A model generated the notes under the pieces. It did not search any database, was not told where the DNA came from, and saw nothing but the letters and a program-made list of their open reading frames with translations. A stretch of 64,000 nucleotides of DNA from assembly GCA_007922225.1 (NCBI GenBank), contig ML679966.1, forward strand, positions 51,423,583-51,487,582, in the 5' to 3' direction. This document shows positions 46,291 to 60,181 of this stretch, piece by piece. The position numbers and the translations under genes are program-made. The stretch comes from Emydura subglobosa. Its lineage: Eukaryota > Chordata > Testudines > Chelidae. The number at the start of each line of letters is the position of its first letter. Positions within the stretch are counted from its first letter, which is position 1.

Positions 46291-48261
46291 GGGTTGTTTG
46301 CGTGACCAGAAGAATCAGCACATCTGTGGCCTGTCTTTTCTGCACTGATCTACAATGCTGAACTCTGTGAAGTGCGCAGAACCCAGCACTCATTTTATTT
46401 CTCCCTTTGGGAGTTTGTCCCCATAATTCTGCTTCAGAGGGAGGAGTGAAATTGGCACAGAGGAGAGAGAGCTGAACCAAAAGGCCCCTTACTGCACTCT
46501 CAAGTGTTGGCAGTGTCTGTGTAGTAGGCAGTGTCTCCACCCCCAATCCAAGAGTAATGGGGTTGAGGGGCAACAGCAAAGGGTGGGTGGAGGGGGCCAG
46601 CCAAGCTCTGCAGTCAGAGGTGTGATGGGCTACTGGGACTCAAATGTACTGCCCTTCTGGCTTCACTCCCCACATGGAGAAAGAGGCTGCTTGCCCTGAT
46701 GCCAGTTTTTTTCCAGTCTGCCTTCCTCCTTTCCCGCCCATAGAAGGGAGTCTGAGGTGACCCCACCCAGCCTGGGCTGTGAAGGGAAACTACACTCTGC
46801 CCACACAGCCAGCCAAGTCCCTAAGCAAGATACTTAATGGCACAGGGTGGGGAGATACAGACCCTTCCTTCTGCCTCTGGCTTTTCTTGGTCTAGCTCTC
46901 TCCCTGAAGCCTGCTGGGGGAGCAGCTGCTGCAGGAGCAGCTGCTGCAGACACCTCAGAAGGAGAAGTGCTGGGTCAATCACCACACAAATCAAAATCAG
47001 CCCTGGGACATGTCTGGTAATTAAACAAATTATTGAGCTGATCTATTAGTATAAATGTTTGGAAGTTTCCTCAGAAAAGCTCTGCAGTACCGAGGTCTGA
47101 CTGAGCTGCTGGCCACTATGGAGGCAGAAAAAACTGCAGGGAACTTCCAGAAGAAGGGCATTCCCCTACTGCCAGTGGATGATAGGTCTGGTTCTGTCCC
47201 CAAGCTGCAGGAAAGCAGGGGTACCCACTGTAATGAATCTATGGACCTCAGCAAAAAAGGAAGCAAAAATGCTGTAGTGTCTATAAGGTTCATTCAGAAT
47301 ATGTTCCTTTTCTTTTTAACAAATATGCAGCAGGCAGTAAATTCAAGTCACAGAAAATGTAAAAGTATGAGTCAGGTTAGCAGATGGCTGATTCCGTCCC
47401 AGCTCACAGAGTGGAAAACACTCATCAGAAAATATGACAGTGGTGCTACAATAACACTCAACCAATGGTTCAAATGCCACAGCTGGAGACATACAATCCA
47501 GAGCTTGGCTTCAAATCCTGTGGTTGGTACAGCTCCACAGCTGGGGATGACAAGAGAATGAGATAGACAGTACTATATTTCACACAGCAAATAGAAAAAG
47601 AGACATAATAGTGGTAAATTAAGTAGCAGTGATCAATATGTTGAACTCAGAGGAGCTTTTCTCAGTACAGATTTAATAAGGAAAATGTGAAGATTGAACA
47701 CAGTCCAGCCTTATACAGCTGCTAGAAAGAGTATCTGTAGAGTAATTAGAAGAAATTGTTAAGAACTCTCATGCCCCATCAAAATATAACCCAAACCTTC
47801 ACTTCCTTAGTTTTGGTTTTCTGTTAGAAAGAGCCCTTTTTAGAGGGCTGGGGAAGGGTAGGGAGAGGAAGTGTTGTAATGCTCTGCATAAACCTTATAA
47901 GAACATAAGAAAAGGCTTATTCACAATATTAGAAAATCCTGATGAGAGATTAAAAATAAAAGATGATAATTAAAGAAGTGTCTGACCCAAGACATCGTAA
48001 TTAAAGTAATTAGGCATTAGAATGGACTACTTCAGAGGGGCAATCAATCGACATTAATATTTAAAAAAAGATTAAGTAAAATACTAGTGAGAAAAACACA
48101 GGGAATGTTCAGTATGATGCAACAGGCAGTCTGCTAGCACGAGGCACCTTATTTGGCTTCATCTATATTGTAGTTTTAAATATGTTGTTAAAACTCAAGT
48201 AAATAATTTATCCAACCCCTCAATAAAAAGAATAAAGCCAAAAACCAAGAAGTCAGCTTAC
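46291..48261. other. Intron 2, 5' portion, with a GC-rich unassigned block
   Basis: 46560-47270 is clearly GC-richer than the rest of the intron and holds 'ggagcagctgctgcaggagc' with a second 'agctgctgcag' directly behind. It may be an unclassified transposon. The open frame 47055-47561 has no recognisable domain. 47580-48261 is ordinary intron up to the exon 2 donor (GAAGA|gtaagc). Confidence 0.5.
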
Positions 48262-48722
48262 TCTTCTTGACGCAAGTCATTAATGCTCCGATCTAGTGAG
48301 ATCATATCACTTGCCACCATATTAAACCCAAACTCTTTAATGCTGGCTTGAATAGATTCTTTGTAGTCTGGTCCTAATACATATGGCTTGCCTTCCTCTC
48401 CAGGGCCACCAGAAACTCCATGAGGCTCAGGTTCTTTGGGTTCAAAATTACCAAGGGTTCCAGGTCGTAAAACAGGATCATGGTACGTAAATGCCTGAGG
48501 CTTAAATGTGAGATATTGCCTCTGCATGATGTTTTGCTGATTGTTATCACCAACATGATGTTCTAGTTCATTTTTGGCCTTATTTTTTCTTCGAATAGAT
48601 TCTAAGTCCACTTCCACACCTTCAACGTGAGGCCAGGGTACCACAGGTTTGAACTTCTCATTTCCAGGAGCTAGTCCATGGTTTCCTTTCTCTGGAACAG
48701 GATTCTTAGCTTCTTTGTCCTC
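48262..48722 (-). CDS. GALNT7: GALNT7 exon 2 (stem region and start of catalytic domain)
   Basis: The exon is 461 nt: 153 whole codons plus GA of a split Glu. It starts EDKEAKNPVPEKGNHGLAPG, continues FKPVVPWPHVEGVEVDLESI, then MQRQYLTFKPQAFTYHDPVL, and ends GFNMVASDMISLDRSINDLR plus QE. The first ~100 residues are the luminal stem of this type II Golgi protein and the last ~40 begin the catalytic domain. Several Asn, Pro and Glu stretches differ from mammals, as expected for the variable stem. The acceptor is acatctag and the donor GAAGA|gtaagc. Exon 1, with the cytoplasmic tail and membrane anchor, was not found between here and 64000. Confidence 0.96.
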
Positions 48723-50046
48723 CTAGATGTACATTAAAAAAACAACAACAAAAAACAGGAAATCATTACAAACTATCAAAAATATAGGACTCAGTTTTTT
48801 AATCCTAAACCTTAAATGCTGATAATCATTACTAAGGTAGTAATTAAGCAGTGATAGAAAGCCAGTATTATTTAGAGATTGAACTCTGGGTTCTACAGTC
48901 AACTCCACATGCTTGGAGAGACAGTCATTGGGGACTTTCAACAGGACTAGTGCTTTTAACTCTCAGACACTTCCACATATCCCATTTACTCTCTCTGGCT
49001 GAATTTCTCCCATTTACAGAATGATTTGGTAAAGAAGACTGAGTTATTTAATAATGAATTACAATTCCTTAGCATCTTTTAAAAAGGGACTCAACGTTTA
49101 AATGAGAAACAAAGGGCAGGATTTTCAAGAGTGTGCAGCATTGACTCTGCTCCCACTGAATTCAACAAGAGTATAGTTAGGGGAATGTTGTGTGCGTTTG
49201 AAAATCCCACAAAGACCACTATTTAGGTCCTATTGTTAAGATTTCTTCTAATTGTGAAGAAAACAGGAATAACTGTAAAGTTTAATTTTTCCTAAAACAC
49301 TGATGAAAGCATTTAAATCAACTTGACATCTGGCAAACAAACTAGAAATTTTGATCAAGAGTCCGTTGCACCTGGGTATTTTAAGGATTGTTTAAAATTA
49401 TGAATGAACCAAGTTCCTGAAACAAGTTATTAGACTACCACATCCAAACTTTCAGCCATAACTGGGACTTTTGAGGAAATCTTGCAAGGCCAAGACAATA
49501 GGGAAGCGGCTGAGCATGGGTTGGTGCACATTTTGCAAGGAGGTAACAGGCTGCCATGAATCAAAATAAAGCAAAATACAAATAAATAATAAACGCCCAC
49601 AAAATCATACATATACTAGAGGTGAAAAAAGTAAGAGCTACCATGAAAAATATCCTTTCACAACAGCCACTGGAAATCAAGAGGGAGGTCCTACTGTAGA
49701 AAATCTTAGAAAATGTCCACGTGAAACCAGTGGACTGGTTTATAGAGTGAAAAAACCTCTAAAAGTGACAAGACTAAAAAAATCAATTAGTTAACAATGG
49801 TATAAAATATCTTACTCCTTTCAGTGCACTCCTATCACCTTGTAAAACAGAAGTTCTAGGCATTGATGTAGCAAGAACCTGCATGATACTCTTTTCATAT
49901 TCATTGCACTATCAGTTTAAAAAAAAAAAAAAAGGCTCATCACCTACCAAAGTTTCTACTCAAGTCCCAGATTCTGAGGGCAACAATTTTTCTCACAAGC
50001 TTTGAGTGGTGCTTAGCTAATGGAGAGCCAAATCTGTTGTTAGAGA
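48723..50046 (-). other. GALNT7: GALNT7 intron 1, 3' portion
   Basis: Begins with the exon 2 acceptor region, which has a long T-rich tract. A palindromic reptile interspersed motif may lie near 49105-49215 ('gggcaggattttcaagagtg'), and an A run at 49919-49933. No exon is seen. Confidence 0.6.
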
Positions 50047-50176
50047 CATAGGTGCTGGAACTAGAGGTGCTGGGGGTGCTACTGCATCCCTGGCTTGAAA
50101 TGGTTTCCATTATATAAGGGGTTTGCAGTTCAATTCAATGGCTCTCTGCACTATACAAATTGTTCCAGCACCCCTA
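50047..50176. mobile_element. hAT-like MITE, about 130 bp
   Basis: Terminal inverted repeats 'cataggtgctggaac' (left) and 'gttccagcacccctat' (right). Flanks 'gttagaga' (50039-50046) and 'tttagaga' (50177-50184) match at 7 of 8 positions, as expected for a hAT 8-bp target duplication. No coding capacity. Confidence 0.65.
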
Positions 50177-50184
50177 TTTAGAGA

Positions 50185-51520
50185 TTAAGTACATCAATTG
50201 TTTCCGGAGGCAATTTCCAAACTCCCACATGATTTATCGTCAGACCAGTAGATTCTTTGTTTACTTGATCCAATCCAAGACTTAGAAGCACATTACAACT
50301 AGTTTGGAATTTTCCTAAATCTATACATTGTCGTTCTGTTAAATTGTAATATTAATGTTATGACACAGATATTATTAAAATGAACCTCCAGGTGTTACTG
50401 AAGTCTGATTGATTGAAAGGGATACTAGTGTGGTACTGTACCAATGGAAAGAACATGAGAGAGTATGCATGAGTGCACAGTTTGGGGCTATTTAAAAATA
50501 AATTGTTTTCCAGGGATTTTCACAAGCAAGTATATAGGTTTTAGGTGGAGTGTATTAAGTATCTGGTGCAATATTCTACACAAGAAATGCATAAGTGCAT
50601 TGTGTGAAATAATACCACGTAAACTAAATGATCAACTAGTAGTTTATGAAGCATTTATATAGTTGGTCATGCAAATACTTGGGCCTGAATACAACAAAAC
50701 ACTGAAGCTTGTGTTTAACGTACATGCATAAATCCCACTGACTTTAATGAGACTTAAGTACATGCTTACTTATTTTCATGAATGAGATCCTTAGTGCAGA
50801 GTTGTTGTATATGATTAGGTACATAGCTTTTTCTTATTTACAGTACATACTGAATAAGTAACACCTATCTTTCTAGATACAGTACAGTGTAGATTTAGCT
50901 CAAGGTGATAGTGGTCTGTTTATTGAGTGTTAGAAGGAGTTCACAGGTTGAAGCCCAGCAATCTTCAAATCAGTTCTGGTTTATCATCAGAGCTGTTCCA
51001 TACCTTTTATTTCATTTAGCCATACTGTAATTGTTGGTTCTTTCATAAAAATAGTGTTGTGATGCATTTCCTTGCTGCTCTTTCTAATATTCTAAATAAT
51101 TTCTTTTGTAGCTTTGGGGAGTACTATCTAGAATATAAATAGACATGATCTAAATCCAAGTTTATGTTTAAAGTTGTCTCTAAGGATTTATGTATGCATG
51201 ACAAAAATATATGGAATATGAGTAGGCTCAGAAGAGGTGTGAAGTGAATGCGATTTAATATAGAGGCTGGATGTAAGGCAGCAAGCATTCTTCAGGAATT
51301 ATTTATGGTTGTTCATATAAAAAGAGGGAATGCTATCTAATGTGCATGCCACAGTCCAACCCAAATCAACTAGTTATAGACCTGCCTTGATGTAACTGTT
51401 ATGCAAGATTCCAAAATAGCAAAAATATGTGTTAACCAAGTGACTACTTTTGGCTGTCACCTGATTAATACCACAGTTAGGAATCCCCAGAGATTTTCAT
51501 TTTTAAATGGAATGACCACT
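50185..51520. other. Intron 1 segment
   Basis: AT-rich. Near 50684-50775 lies 'gggcctgaatacaacaaaac' followed by 'cccactgactttaatgagac', a common reptile interspersed repeat. Otherwise nothing is recognised. Confidence 0.5.
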
Positions 51521-52680
51521 GTGACACACTGCGTCTGAAAGAACAGACCAGAACTCCATATGTACCATTTTCATATAATTATGATACATTCTGTGCAAAA
51601 TATACCTTGTGTGATGTTATTTTAAAAGTCTTAAGCTGCTAAATATGAATATCCTAGTGAATTGTATCATTGTATGTGAAGTTGTGAAATATTGTTGAAT
51701 ATGCTACTCCTACATGTTACAAACTCCCACAAACAGCCTTTCAAACACAACAATGAAGTAGCCAGACATGCTAATGCGGCATTAAAGAGAGCTGCTCTCC
51801 CAAACCCCATCCACAGAGAGTTAACCAAGGAAGCATGCACACAATGAAAATACTGACTGACCAATGAGGACGACTCCTCAAGTCACAAGCACTGACTGTT
51901 CCAGTAAGCTGGAAAAGACTATAAAAGAAAGGGAATGACATCATGATTTGTCTTCACTCTCCCACAGCTCAACACCTGAAGAAACACCTGAAAGAAAATA
52001 CTTCTGAACAGAGGAGAGGGGGACCCAAGCTGCAAGGCAAATGTAGCCTGTGAACTGAAGAGCTACAAGCTTGCTGGTACCAACTCTCAGGGTAAGACAT
52101 TTCTAGATTCAAATCCTGTTAGAATTTAGATTGAGTACTTATTTTTATTTCTTTGATAACTTCTTCTGATCTCTTAAGCCTACAACTTATAAATCATTTA
52201 AAATCTATTTTTCTGTAGTTAATAAGTATGTTTAATGTTTTATCTTAACCAGCATTTTTTTGAGTGAAGTGTTTAGGTAATCTGTACTCCGATTAACAAA
52301 AGCTGATGCATAATTTCCTCACATAGAGAGGGAAGTGGACTCATTAATAATAAGTTTGCACTGGACAAATCTTTGTCCAGCACAAGACAGTATTATCTCA
52401 GGGTGCATTCCTGTGTGGTTATGCTTGGAGAGCCAGGGACAAACTGGCTGGGGATTGGATCCATGTTTGCTAAAGGAGAGCATTCTAGGAAACTCAGTTG
52501 GGTGTGTGATGCCACCTGTTGTCATGTTGGGTGACAACAGGGTCTGGAAAGACTGTCTATATATCAGCAGCAAGAGCGTGGGGGAGAGCCCACCTCAAGC
52601 TAAATAGTTAATAAGGGTACTCAGCAGTTCCACAGCTCCCAGGCTGTAGCCCAGGTGTTCTGCATGCCATGACAACCACC
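51521..52680 (+). mobile_element. Probable solo LTR of an LTR retroelement
   Basis: Begins near 'tgtgacacactgcgtctg'. A TATA box 'tataaaag' stands at 51920, followed by a 'cttcactctcccacagctca' start region and 'gaagaaacacctgaaag'. Further right come 'ttaaaatctatttttctgta' and 'gttaataagtatgttt'. The order (promoter, then A-rich stretch) resembles an abundant turtle LTR family that I recall. No internal gag/pol sequence is attached on either side. Both borders and the exact superfamily are uncertain, and no target duplication was verified. Confidence 0.45.
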
Positions 52681-55600
52681 CACCAAAAGAGTTCAATTAA
52701 TCTAATCAGTGAATCTGGCTTGTCATAACCAAAGAGCAATGGACTATCATAGTCATGACAGTCAAAATGTTCACACCAAAACTTGGATGGAGTAGCTATG
52801 AGAGAGACTCATAACTCAAAAATAGGTAAATGCTCTCTTCTCTTCCACTTCAAAGGAGAGCAAATTGGAGGAAAAGCCCAACAAGGAAGGGAGGAGCGTC
52901 TACATTGTATGCTCCCCTTCTGCAGCAGCCTTTTTCCCTATTCTACAGAAGAGGGCAGGTAAAAATCAGAATAATTTCTGTGAATGGTAAAAACAATGGC
53001 TAGTGCGTCATTAGAACTCCATATCCAATTGCCACTCAGATGAAGAGCAGCGCAAAGTTGTAGTCAAATGGAAGCGCTGTCAAAATGCTAGATCACAGAA
53101 CGGGCTCTCCATATGCATGTCCCAAGAGACGTAGGGTTGGGGCCTACATTCCATGCTAATCTTCTGACTCCACTTGAATGCAAGCCCCTCACCTCTCTGC
53201 TGCTCTTTTCCTGATCCCCTTAAAAGGAATATGCATCAATCTTTCAGCTAGTTTAAACTGAGGAGTTTTTTAACTTCATTTTTCTCCTTCACATTTTTCC
53301 ACAAAAGGGGACTGTCTGGCCCCAATTTAGTAAAAATGACAACCCAGTGTCCTAACTGTAAATGAGACCTGAGATGTACTATGGAGCTGCCTGTATTCCA
53401 CAGTAACCTGTGCCATCTACAATGGCTTTACCCACTACCAGAGTACTGTCTTTTGCAAGCACTTTTATAATTCAACCACGGTAAAAAAAACAAAAACAAA
53501 AAAACCCAACAACTTAGCATGACTTTCATAAGGCTGAAAATTTAGCCAACTGGCACATGGCTTTATATGATGGCTGCAAATAAAAATATTAAAAATAGAA
53601 ATGTTAATTAAGAAAGCAGATTATGTAAATCAGTCTGAGAATATAGACTCCTTAGAGAATTATGAAATAATGTCTAAAGTGCTCCTTTGATTTTAAACAA
53701 AAACAGAAGCATTTTATTTAAAAAGAAAGGAAAAGTTTATCATATTTAAAAGAAATCAAGGTTAATTGAAAAGAATGTATATCTAGATGAAATTCTTGAA
53801 TGAGAAGAGTAAATTGAAGGGAAAAAATTAAAAGTGTATAAGGTATGACACTCAAAATCCAAATATATACAAACTCACAGTTTATAAACATAGATTCACC
53901 CTTTAACACACTGGTATTTATCTCAAATTGGTTAAAGAGAGAAATACTAAGAGTCAAATCTAGCAGATATTCCATTTTTTTCTTGGTGAAAATTTTGGAG
54001 GCTCCTCTGTGCTTTTTAAAGCTTAGTACCTATGAAATCTATTTCTGATTTAGAAAGTGAGGACAGGAAGAAGCAAGCGAGTTTAATAAAACAAAACCAA
54101 AGTACTATTTTTGTCAGCAGCTAATCCCTTAACTCTCAACTCTGGCTTCACCAGCCCTGAGTGTGAAAGAACAATATACATACTGCTTGCTCCCAGTCCA
54201 TATATATATATAGAATAGGACATATATGGAGAGGTTTTAGAGTCAATCCAAGCATGTACCAAGCGAACAGTAGCTCTCAAAGACATACACATTCTTCTAC
54301 AACAAATTACAGTATTTAAAAACAAACCCTCCCACTCTGCTTATTTGTGTTTCAAAATGGGTGTTCGCAGAGACCACCTCCATATCATCAGCTTGCTGAG
54401 TTCAGACACTTCACTACACAATTCAGCACGCATTTAAATACATTACAAGTTTTATTTTCCTACATTTGCCTATGCCACATACAGTCAAGCTCTTACTTCA
54501 TGCAAAAAACAATTGTACCATATTCATAACTGGGGGGCGGGAGGGAGGGGAGAAGTCACATTAGGGTCTAGCGTTTTGGCTAATTTTGGAAAATAGTCAG
54601 AGATTTATTCTGTTTCCAGTACAGTTGGCTAAATAAAGTAAAATAATATACTTTAAAAAAAAAATCTATGCTAGCCTATGGCTGTACTTACAAAGGACAC
54701 TTGGTTAAGAACTTAAGTTTAAAACAATGATGCTGTTAGGATCTTGTTCTACTACTTAAAATTTTAATAATTTTCTGTTTATCTTTTTACTTTTAATTAT
54801 TCATGCAGCATGTTCATATTTTGCATTTTTTGCACAGTAAAATTACACCAGTCTGTTTCTTTTTAAGTTTTACTTTTTGGTTTTTATTCACTAGTACGGT
54901 GCTGCAGAATGTAGATTGCAAAGGAATGTTTAGCCCCACAACTATCAAAATAAGGACTTTTCATTGTGTTTAAAGTATGAAAATATTAATAATTTGCTGT
55001 ATAAGTCTTTTTTAACATACATTTTGGGCCCCAGAGAGGAGACTAGTGCTGCTGGGATAAAAAAATGAAATGAAATGTAATGAAATGATGAATAGCCGAA
55101 TCGATCATGGGATACAGACGCACTGAAATTTTGGGCCTCAACTATCAGACTGACATTCAAGAGATTAGGATTTTTGATTATTTCACTTGGCCATCAGGAC
55201 GCTGCTCTCTGTAGAAAGTGCAACACAAGAAAAACAGCTATGACAAGAATATGGAAGACTGCTCAAGAGGTAGGCATCAACACAGGCATAGCAGAGAACC
55301 AACATATGCAACAACTCTGATATTTGGGGATAGATTTCACTGTAGACACTTATTAACTTCAGAGAAATCGAACAAAACAAGCTTCTCAGGTAAGGTGAAA
55401 GGGGATAATGCCATTGTGACTAACAGCGCTAGGTAACCTGTGAAAATCCAAAATAACTCCTACAACTGCAGATTTCTGGTTAAAACATAATCAATGTTCC
55501 AATATAAAGAAAAGAATCTAAAAGTCTCATGAGTCTTAAGAGAAACTTGGCCCCTGATATCTATCACATGCAAGCTCATAAGAGTCTATGGGATTGTACA

Positions 55601-57699
55601 GGGTGTAAAGTCAAAGCAGAATTTAGGCCTAAGAGTATTTCAGCTAAAGAAGAATTCTGACATTGCAGACTATCCAGGTTTTTATATAGCTGACCATTAC
55701 CATGGTATCTGAGCAAATCCTGTCTGCATCTTTCACTCTGTCTTCTTCCATGCTGTACAATTAATAAAAATCTCCCTCTTCTATAGCAAATCTTAGCACT
55801 TGTGAAGCCTCACAATCATAGTTTAAAAAAATGCATATACAATTGCAATTTTATTCTAATCTAAGTTGGTGCTACACTTTAGTTAGGTTTTAGTTAGGGT
55901 AGAATTTTTTAAGTTAAAGGTTTACATGCTTATCAAAAACACAAAGAATGCTAAATCATTGTGCTTGCTTGGTTACTCTGTGATGAGAAGAAGCAGAAGT
56001 TAAAGAACTTTCCCATGTTTACCCAAGTGAGAAACCTTAGCATAAGAGCTATTGATCAACTATTTGTGAAACAAAAATGTGTTCACACAGAATGTTTCAT
56101 TCGTATCTTTGCTGGAGAAAGTGCTTCATAACACGCACAGAGATAATCATCTTAGACATGGCAACTAAAAATCTTAAATATCCATCAGTTAATATTAATT
56201 TCTTCCCAACAACTTATGCTCTTGGAGACGAATGAGATTCCTGTTGTAAGAGTATAGCATATGATAAAAAACACACCCACTTTTACACTAAATTTTAAAG
56301 GATATAAACAATAATTACTTATGAACTGTATGCCATTAAAGAAGAGAAATACCTTTAGAGAAATGTGCTAAAGTGCCTTTTGTTCCTCCTAGAATATTTA
56401 TAACATACCCACAGCCACACACAGAAGTGCTCTAGATGGTTTACAATAGTACAGTTTCAGCAGGCAGAATGGATCCAGCCTCAATCTTATTTTAAAGATA
56501 TTCTTAAATGCCAAACTGCAAACTGTCCTCCTGTTACTATCTCAAAGTGAGGTCGCTTAGTCAGTCTACTTTCTACACTCCACTGGGATCAACTTGGTGA
56601 GAAGTTACTTCCACATACAAGCCATACTGCATTAACCATGGACAACTGTGAGATATTTCCAGGCTTTTCAAAAATTGGTCTGCAACAACTTGTTGATACC
56701 TCAATTCTCCCCTCTTTCAATGACACTTCAAGACCAAAGAAAATCTTATGAATGTCCCTCCAGGTGGACAGAGACAGATGTTCAAGCTCCAACCGTGTTA
56801 TAAGGTGAAGCAGACATCCAAAAAGAGCTAGTGGACTCTCTATATATACTGGTGTCCAAGCTGCTTGCTGAGGTTCTCCACAGTAGAAAGCATTGCTGGG
56901 ACAAAATTAAAAGCTTAAAAGAGCTTTCTAAAAAGCCAAAGCCAAAAAAAACCCCAGAAGATCTAGCTCTGGGTAGAAAGTCTACCCTTTCCAAAATGTG
57001 CTGGAACAAAATACTTAAGTATTTCCCCTCCGCTGAACCTGATATACTGGAGTCTGGCTTGTTGATTATCTAAAAGTACACCGCAAACACAAAGGACCAG
57101 GGGGTGCAAGGCCCTAAACCAGAGAAGCCAGAATTATAGCTCAGTTTGCAAGGACCTAGGAGTCAAAGACAGCTGGGGACTGATTGGAGATGGCTGACCT
57201 CTGAGGCATGTGAGCAGCTTTTTCACTGGAAAATTTCAGCTGGGGCTGATTTGGTAGGCTAAAGCAAGTGACATTTCTTGGTTCCTAGAGCTGCTATCAT
57301 TCTGGTTTGTAATCAGGAAAATGTGTGTCTTCACTTACAGAGGGAAGTGTTGACCACTCTCCCTGCTCTGCCAGTACCTGCCCTCTGCCATTCTCCATGT
57401 ACCCTATCTCTGTAGGAGAAACAGCAGCAGTGGCTCCACAACCCATGCAGTTGAGTTTCCCCATAATTCCCTTTAGCTTCAAAGGCACCATTCCGAGTCA
57501 AGGCTGAAGTGCCCTGCGCAGTATTCACAGTAACTGTCAATGTCATCCCATGTACTAAGAAGCACAATTGCTGACAAGCAAGAGAAAAAACATTCAAGAA
57601 GTCACAAACATCCCACAATATGGAAAGTAAAAATATTGCAAGAAAAATTAGTGGTACTATGGGCATACAATCTCCAACACATTTTATCTGCTGTGTATG
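52681..57699. other. Intron 1 segment
   Basis: About 5 kb of AT-rich intron. Short TA tracts (54201-54212) and an 'atgaaatgaaatgtaatgaa' simple repeat (about 55064-55088) are present. Open frames here (for example 56831-57073, Lys-rich) have no recognisable domain. No exon is recognised. Confidence 0.5.
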
Positions 57700-57850
57700 C
57701 AATCATAGTACAGACCCACAGAAGATCTCTATGTAAGCTCGAAAGGGGGCTCCTCTCACCAACAGAAGTCGGTCCAATAAAAGATACTACCTCACTCACC
57801 TTGTCTCTCTAACATCCTGGGACCAATAAGGCTACAACAACACTGCATAG
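57700..57850 (+). repeat. Penelope-like element terminal fragment
   Basis: 'tccaataaaagatactacct', 'cactcaccttgtctctctaa' and 'gaccaataaggctacaacaa' correspond to the outer end of the right arm of the element at 13668-15410, in the same orientation as that arm. No coding part is attached. Confidence 0.65.
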
Positions 57851-59550
57851 TACAGTACAGTTTAATTTTCTATTTAACACAAAGAGGTAGAATCATTTTG
57901 GCTTTCTATGCAGTGCATTTCAAACAACAGTATGGAAGCTGGGTTATATATCTGCAAACTAATCTGTTTTTATATGTCATACACGTCACACAATAAGCAC
58001 AAATTTGGAAAGTAACTGGAGTGCAAGTACCACAGGCAGCTCAGTACACTGTCTTATTCTAGCCAAGATTTTACACCCCTATATTCAGCTACAGTGTCTG
58101 AAAAAATACTCAAACATACTTAAAAAAACCCTCAAAAATACTGACTACTAAAGGTGGGAGGGGTGATATATTTTTTATTTAAGACCTATTTATCATGGTA
58201 GCTAACAAAGTCTGTCTAATGGATGACCTGGTTCTGGATAATTACACAGAAAAATAAATTTGTAGCATTGTTACCCAGCTTGCCTTTAATTCACTCAAAT
58301 ACTTCTTTTCATTCCCTGATGGGATCCTATTTTCTCCAGGGCATGGTGATCTATAATAAGTTTTGTTAGTATATCAGCAACTGCTGCCATATAGATTTTT
58401 CCTCCTCTCCCATCCATGTCCTACATGCCTCTCTTCTCCTCCCACCATTTTATCATAAAAGTAACATTCCCACTACTCCTTGGTTTTCAGGTATACATAA
58501 GTCTTATTTATAACAATGTGCCAAATAACTTCTCTCAGTGCACACCTAATCAACACTTTTAAAAAAAGGGATCCCAAAGTTGCCAGTGCTGATAGAGCTA
58601 AGCCAGTATTTGGAATGATAGCAAAAACAAAAAAACAAAAACAAAAAAAACCCTTTTATTCTCATTTTAAAAGTTCATCAGGGTGGAATGCATTCTCCCT
58701 AGAGGCACTGAGAAACAAGCAGCATCTTTTGAAAATGATCATACACCATGATCCTCTCCTTTATTACCAAGAAAGGGATTTTTCCCTAAACAGAGGTTGT
58801 TTTCTGGGCTATGACAAGAGACATAGAACTAACAAGATAGGTACCTATGTTCACTTTTTCTCCACCCCTTCACCTGTACTTTGTTTTTCTTAAACTGAAA
58901 AATCCTTGGGCAGGATGTTTGTCTTCCTGCATGGCTGTACAGCACCAAAAACGAATTGTGGACAATACTACTAATCATTAAAACATGAAAAAAATAGAAA
59001 GAGGCATGCAGAATTAGATTAGAATTGAGAAAATAAAATATTAAATAAAATATTATGGAGGGACTGATCACCCCTCCCCCCCCAGTTTAGGACTTTAGGT
59101 TATTGTTTACTCTCAAAGCAGGGATACAGTTTCTTTTCTATGTATGAAGAACATAGTGAATCCTCCCCAAATTTAAAGCATGTACTGAATACATTTAGAA
59201 TTTAGAAGATTAATTTAAAGATAACCAATAGTTAAGTAAAACATAAATAACAAAATACACTTAGGTTGAGCTAAAACCATGAAGCTGTGTTATTGCAGGT
59301 CTTGGATTACTTTACTTGACCCCATCATGTTTTAAAGATTGGAAGATGCCACCCTTAGTAGCCCATACATTCAAACATGCAGCTGGAGCTGTTTTCCATG
59401 CTCAGAAGTAGAAACAAGCCATTTTGGGCTGAGTACTTAAGCATCCAATCCAATTATCAGTGAAATCAGAAACTTAAATGCCCTTACATCATGCTTCCTC
59501 ATTTCTCTCCTTGCCACCCCCAAGAGAACATCTAGAATCTGCATCCTACG
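57851..59550. other. Intron 1 segment
   Basis: AT-rich with A-rich simple repeats (58621-58652). No domain or named repeat is recognised. Confidence 0.5.
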
Positions 59551-59925
59551 CCCTGGTCAACACTACAGAGTTAGATCAACTTAACTATGTAAGTGTCTAC
59601 ACTAAAATTTTGCTCCTGCCAGTGTAACTTGTCCACTACCTTGATTTAACTCCACTTCCACAAGAGGCATAGTGTCAATGTCATTCTAGTTAGGTTGATG
59701 CAGCACCAGTGGAGACACTGCATTGCTTACATGGACTGATACTGGCTTTCCCACAATGCCCCATACTGACAGTTCAATTGGCACAAGCACTCCTCGTGAG
59801 GACAAGAGCCTCTGACACAAGGAGCAAAAGGTAGACACACACACAAATGATTTAATTATTGAAGCGGCTGTATGCAGATGTCAGTTAGGTCAACTTAATT
59901 TTGTCATGTAGACATGCCCTCAGTT
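59551..59925. mobile_element. MITE-like element with inverted ends
   Basis: Left end 'gccctggtcaacactacaga' plus 'gttagatcaacttaacta'; right end 'cagttaggtcaacttaattt' plus 'catgtagacatgccctc'. The two ends are inverted, imperfect copies. The interior is non-coding and contains (CA)n at 59836-59847. I associate it with an abundant reptile DNA-transposon-derived family; the superfamily is not certain. Confidence 0.55.
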
Positions 59926-60181
59926 TCCTTATAAGCAGTATGTATTCGTAATGTTTCAACTGCTCAAAAGCCTTTGTTGGATGCCATCCCTAACAATTCA
60001 CTGATAACTATAAGATTGAAGTGACACATGCCTCATAAAAACCTGTTCAGAGTGTTAATCCTTGAAAGCACCATATCGCAAAGAGAGTTCTGAATAAAAT
60101 CACTATGCATAAATCAGAAACAACTAATTTTCTATGGCACAGTCAACTCAGAATCTTGTGTCATGGCACAAAAATCTAGAA

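Noticed and set aside
46097..46579. 160-residue minus-strand frame with poly-Ser/Leu, and its poly-Glu/Arg partner
   Set aside because: Direct translation of the pure GA tract; low complexity only.
47055..47561. 168-residue plus-strand open frame
   Set aside because: No recognisable domain or splice/initiation context. It begins in the GC-rich unassigned block and runs into ordinary intron.
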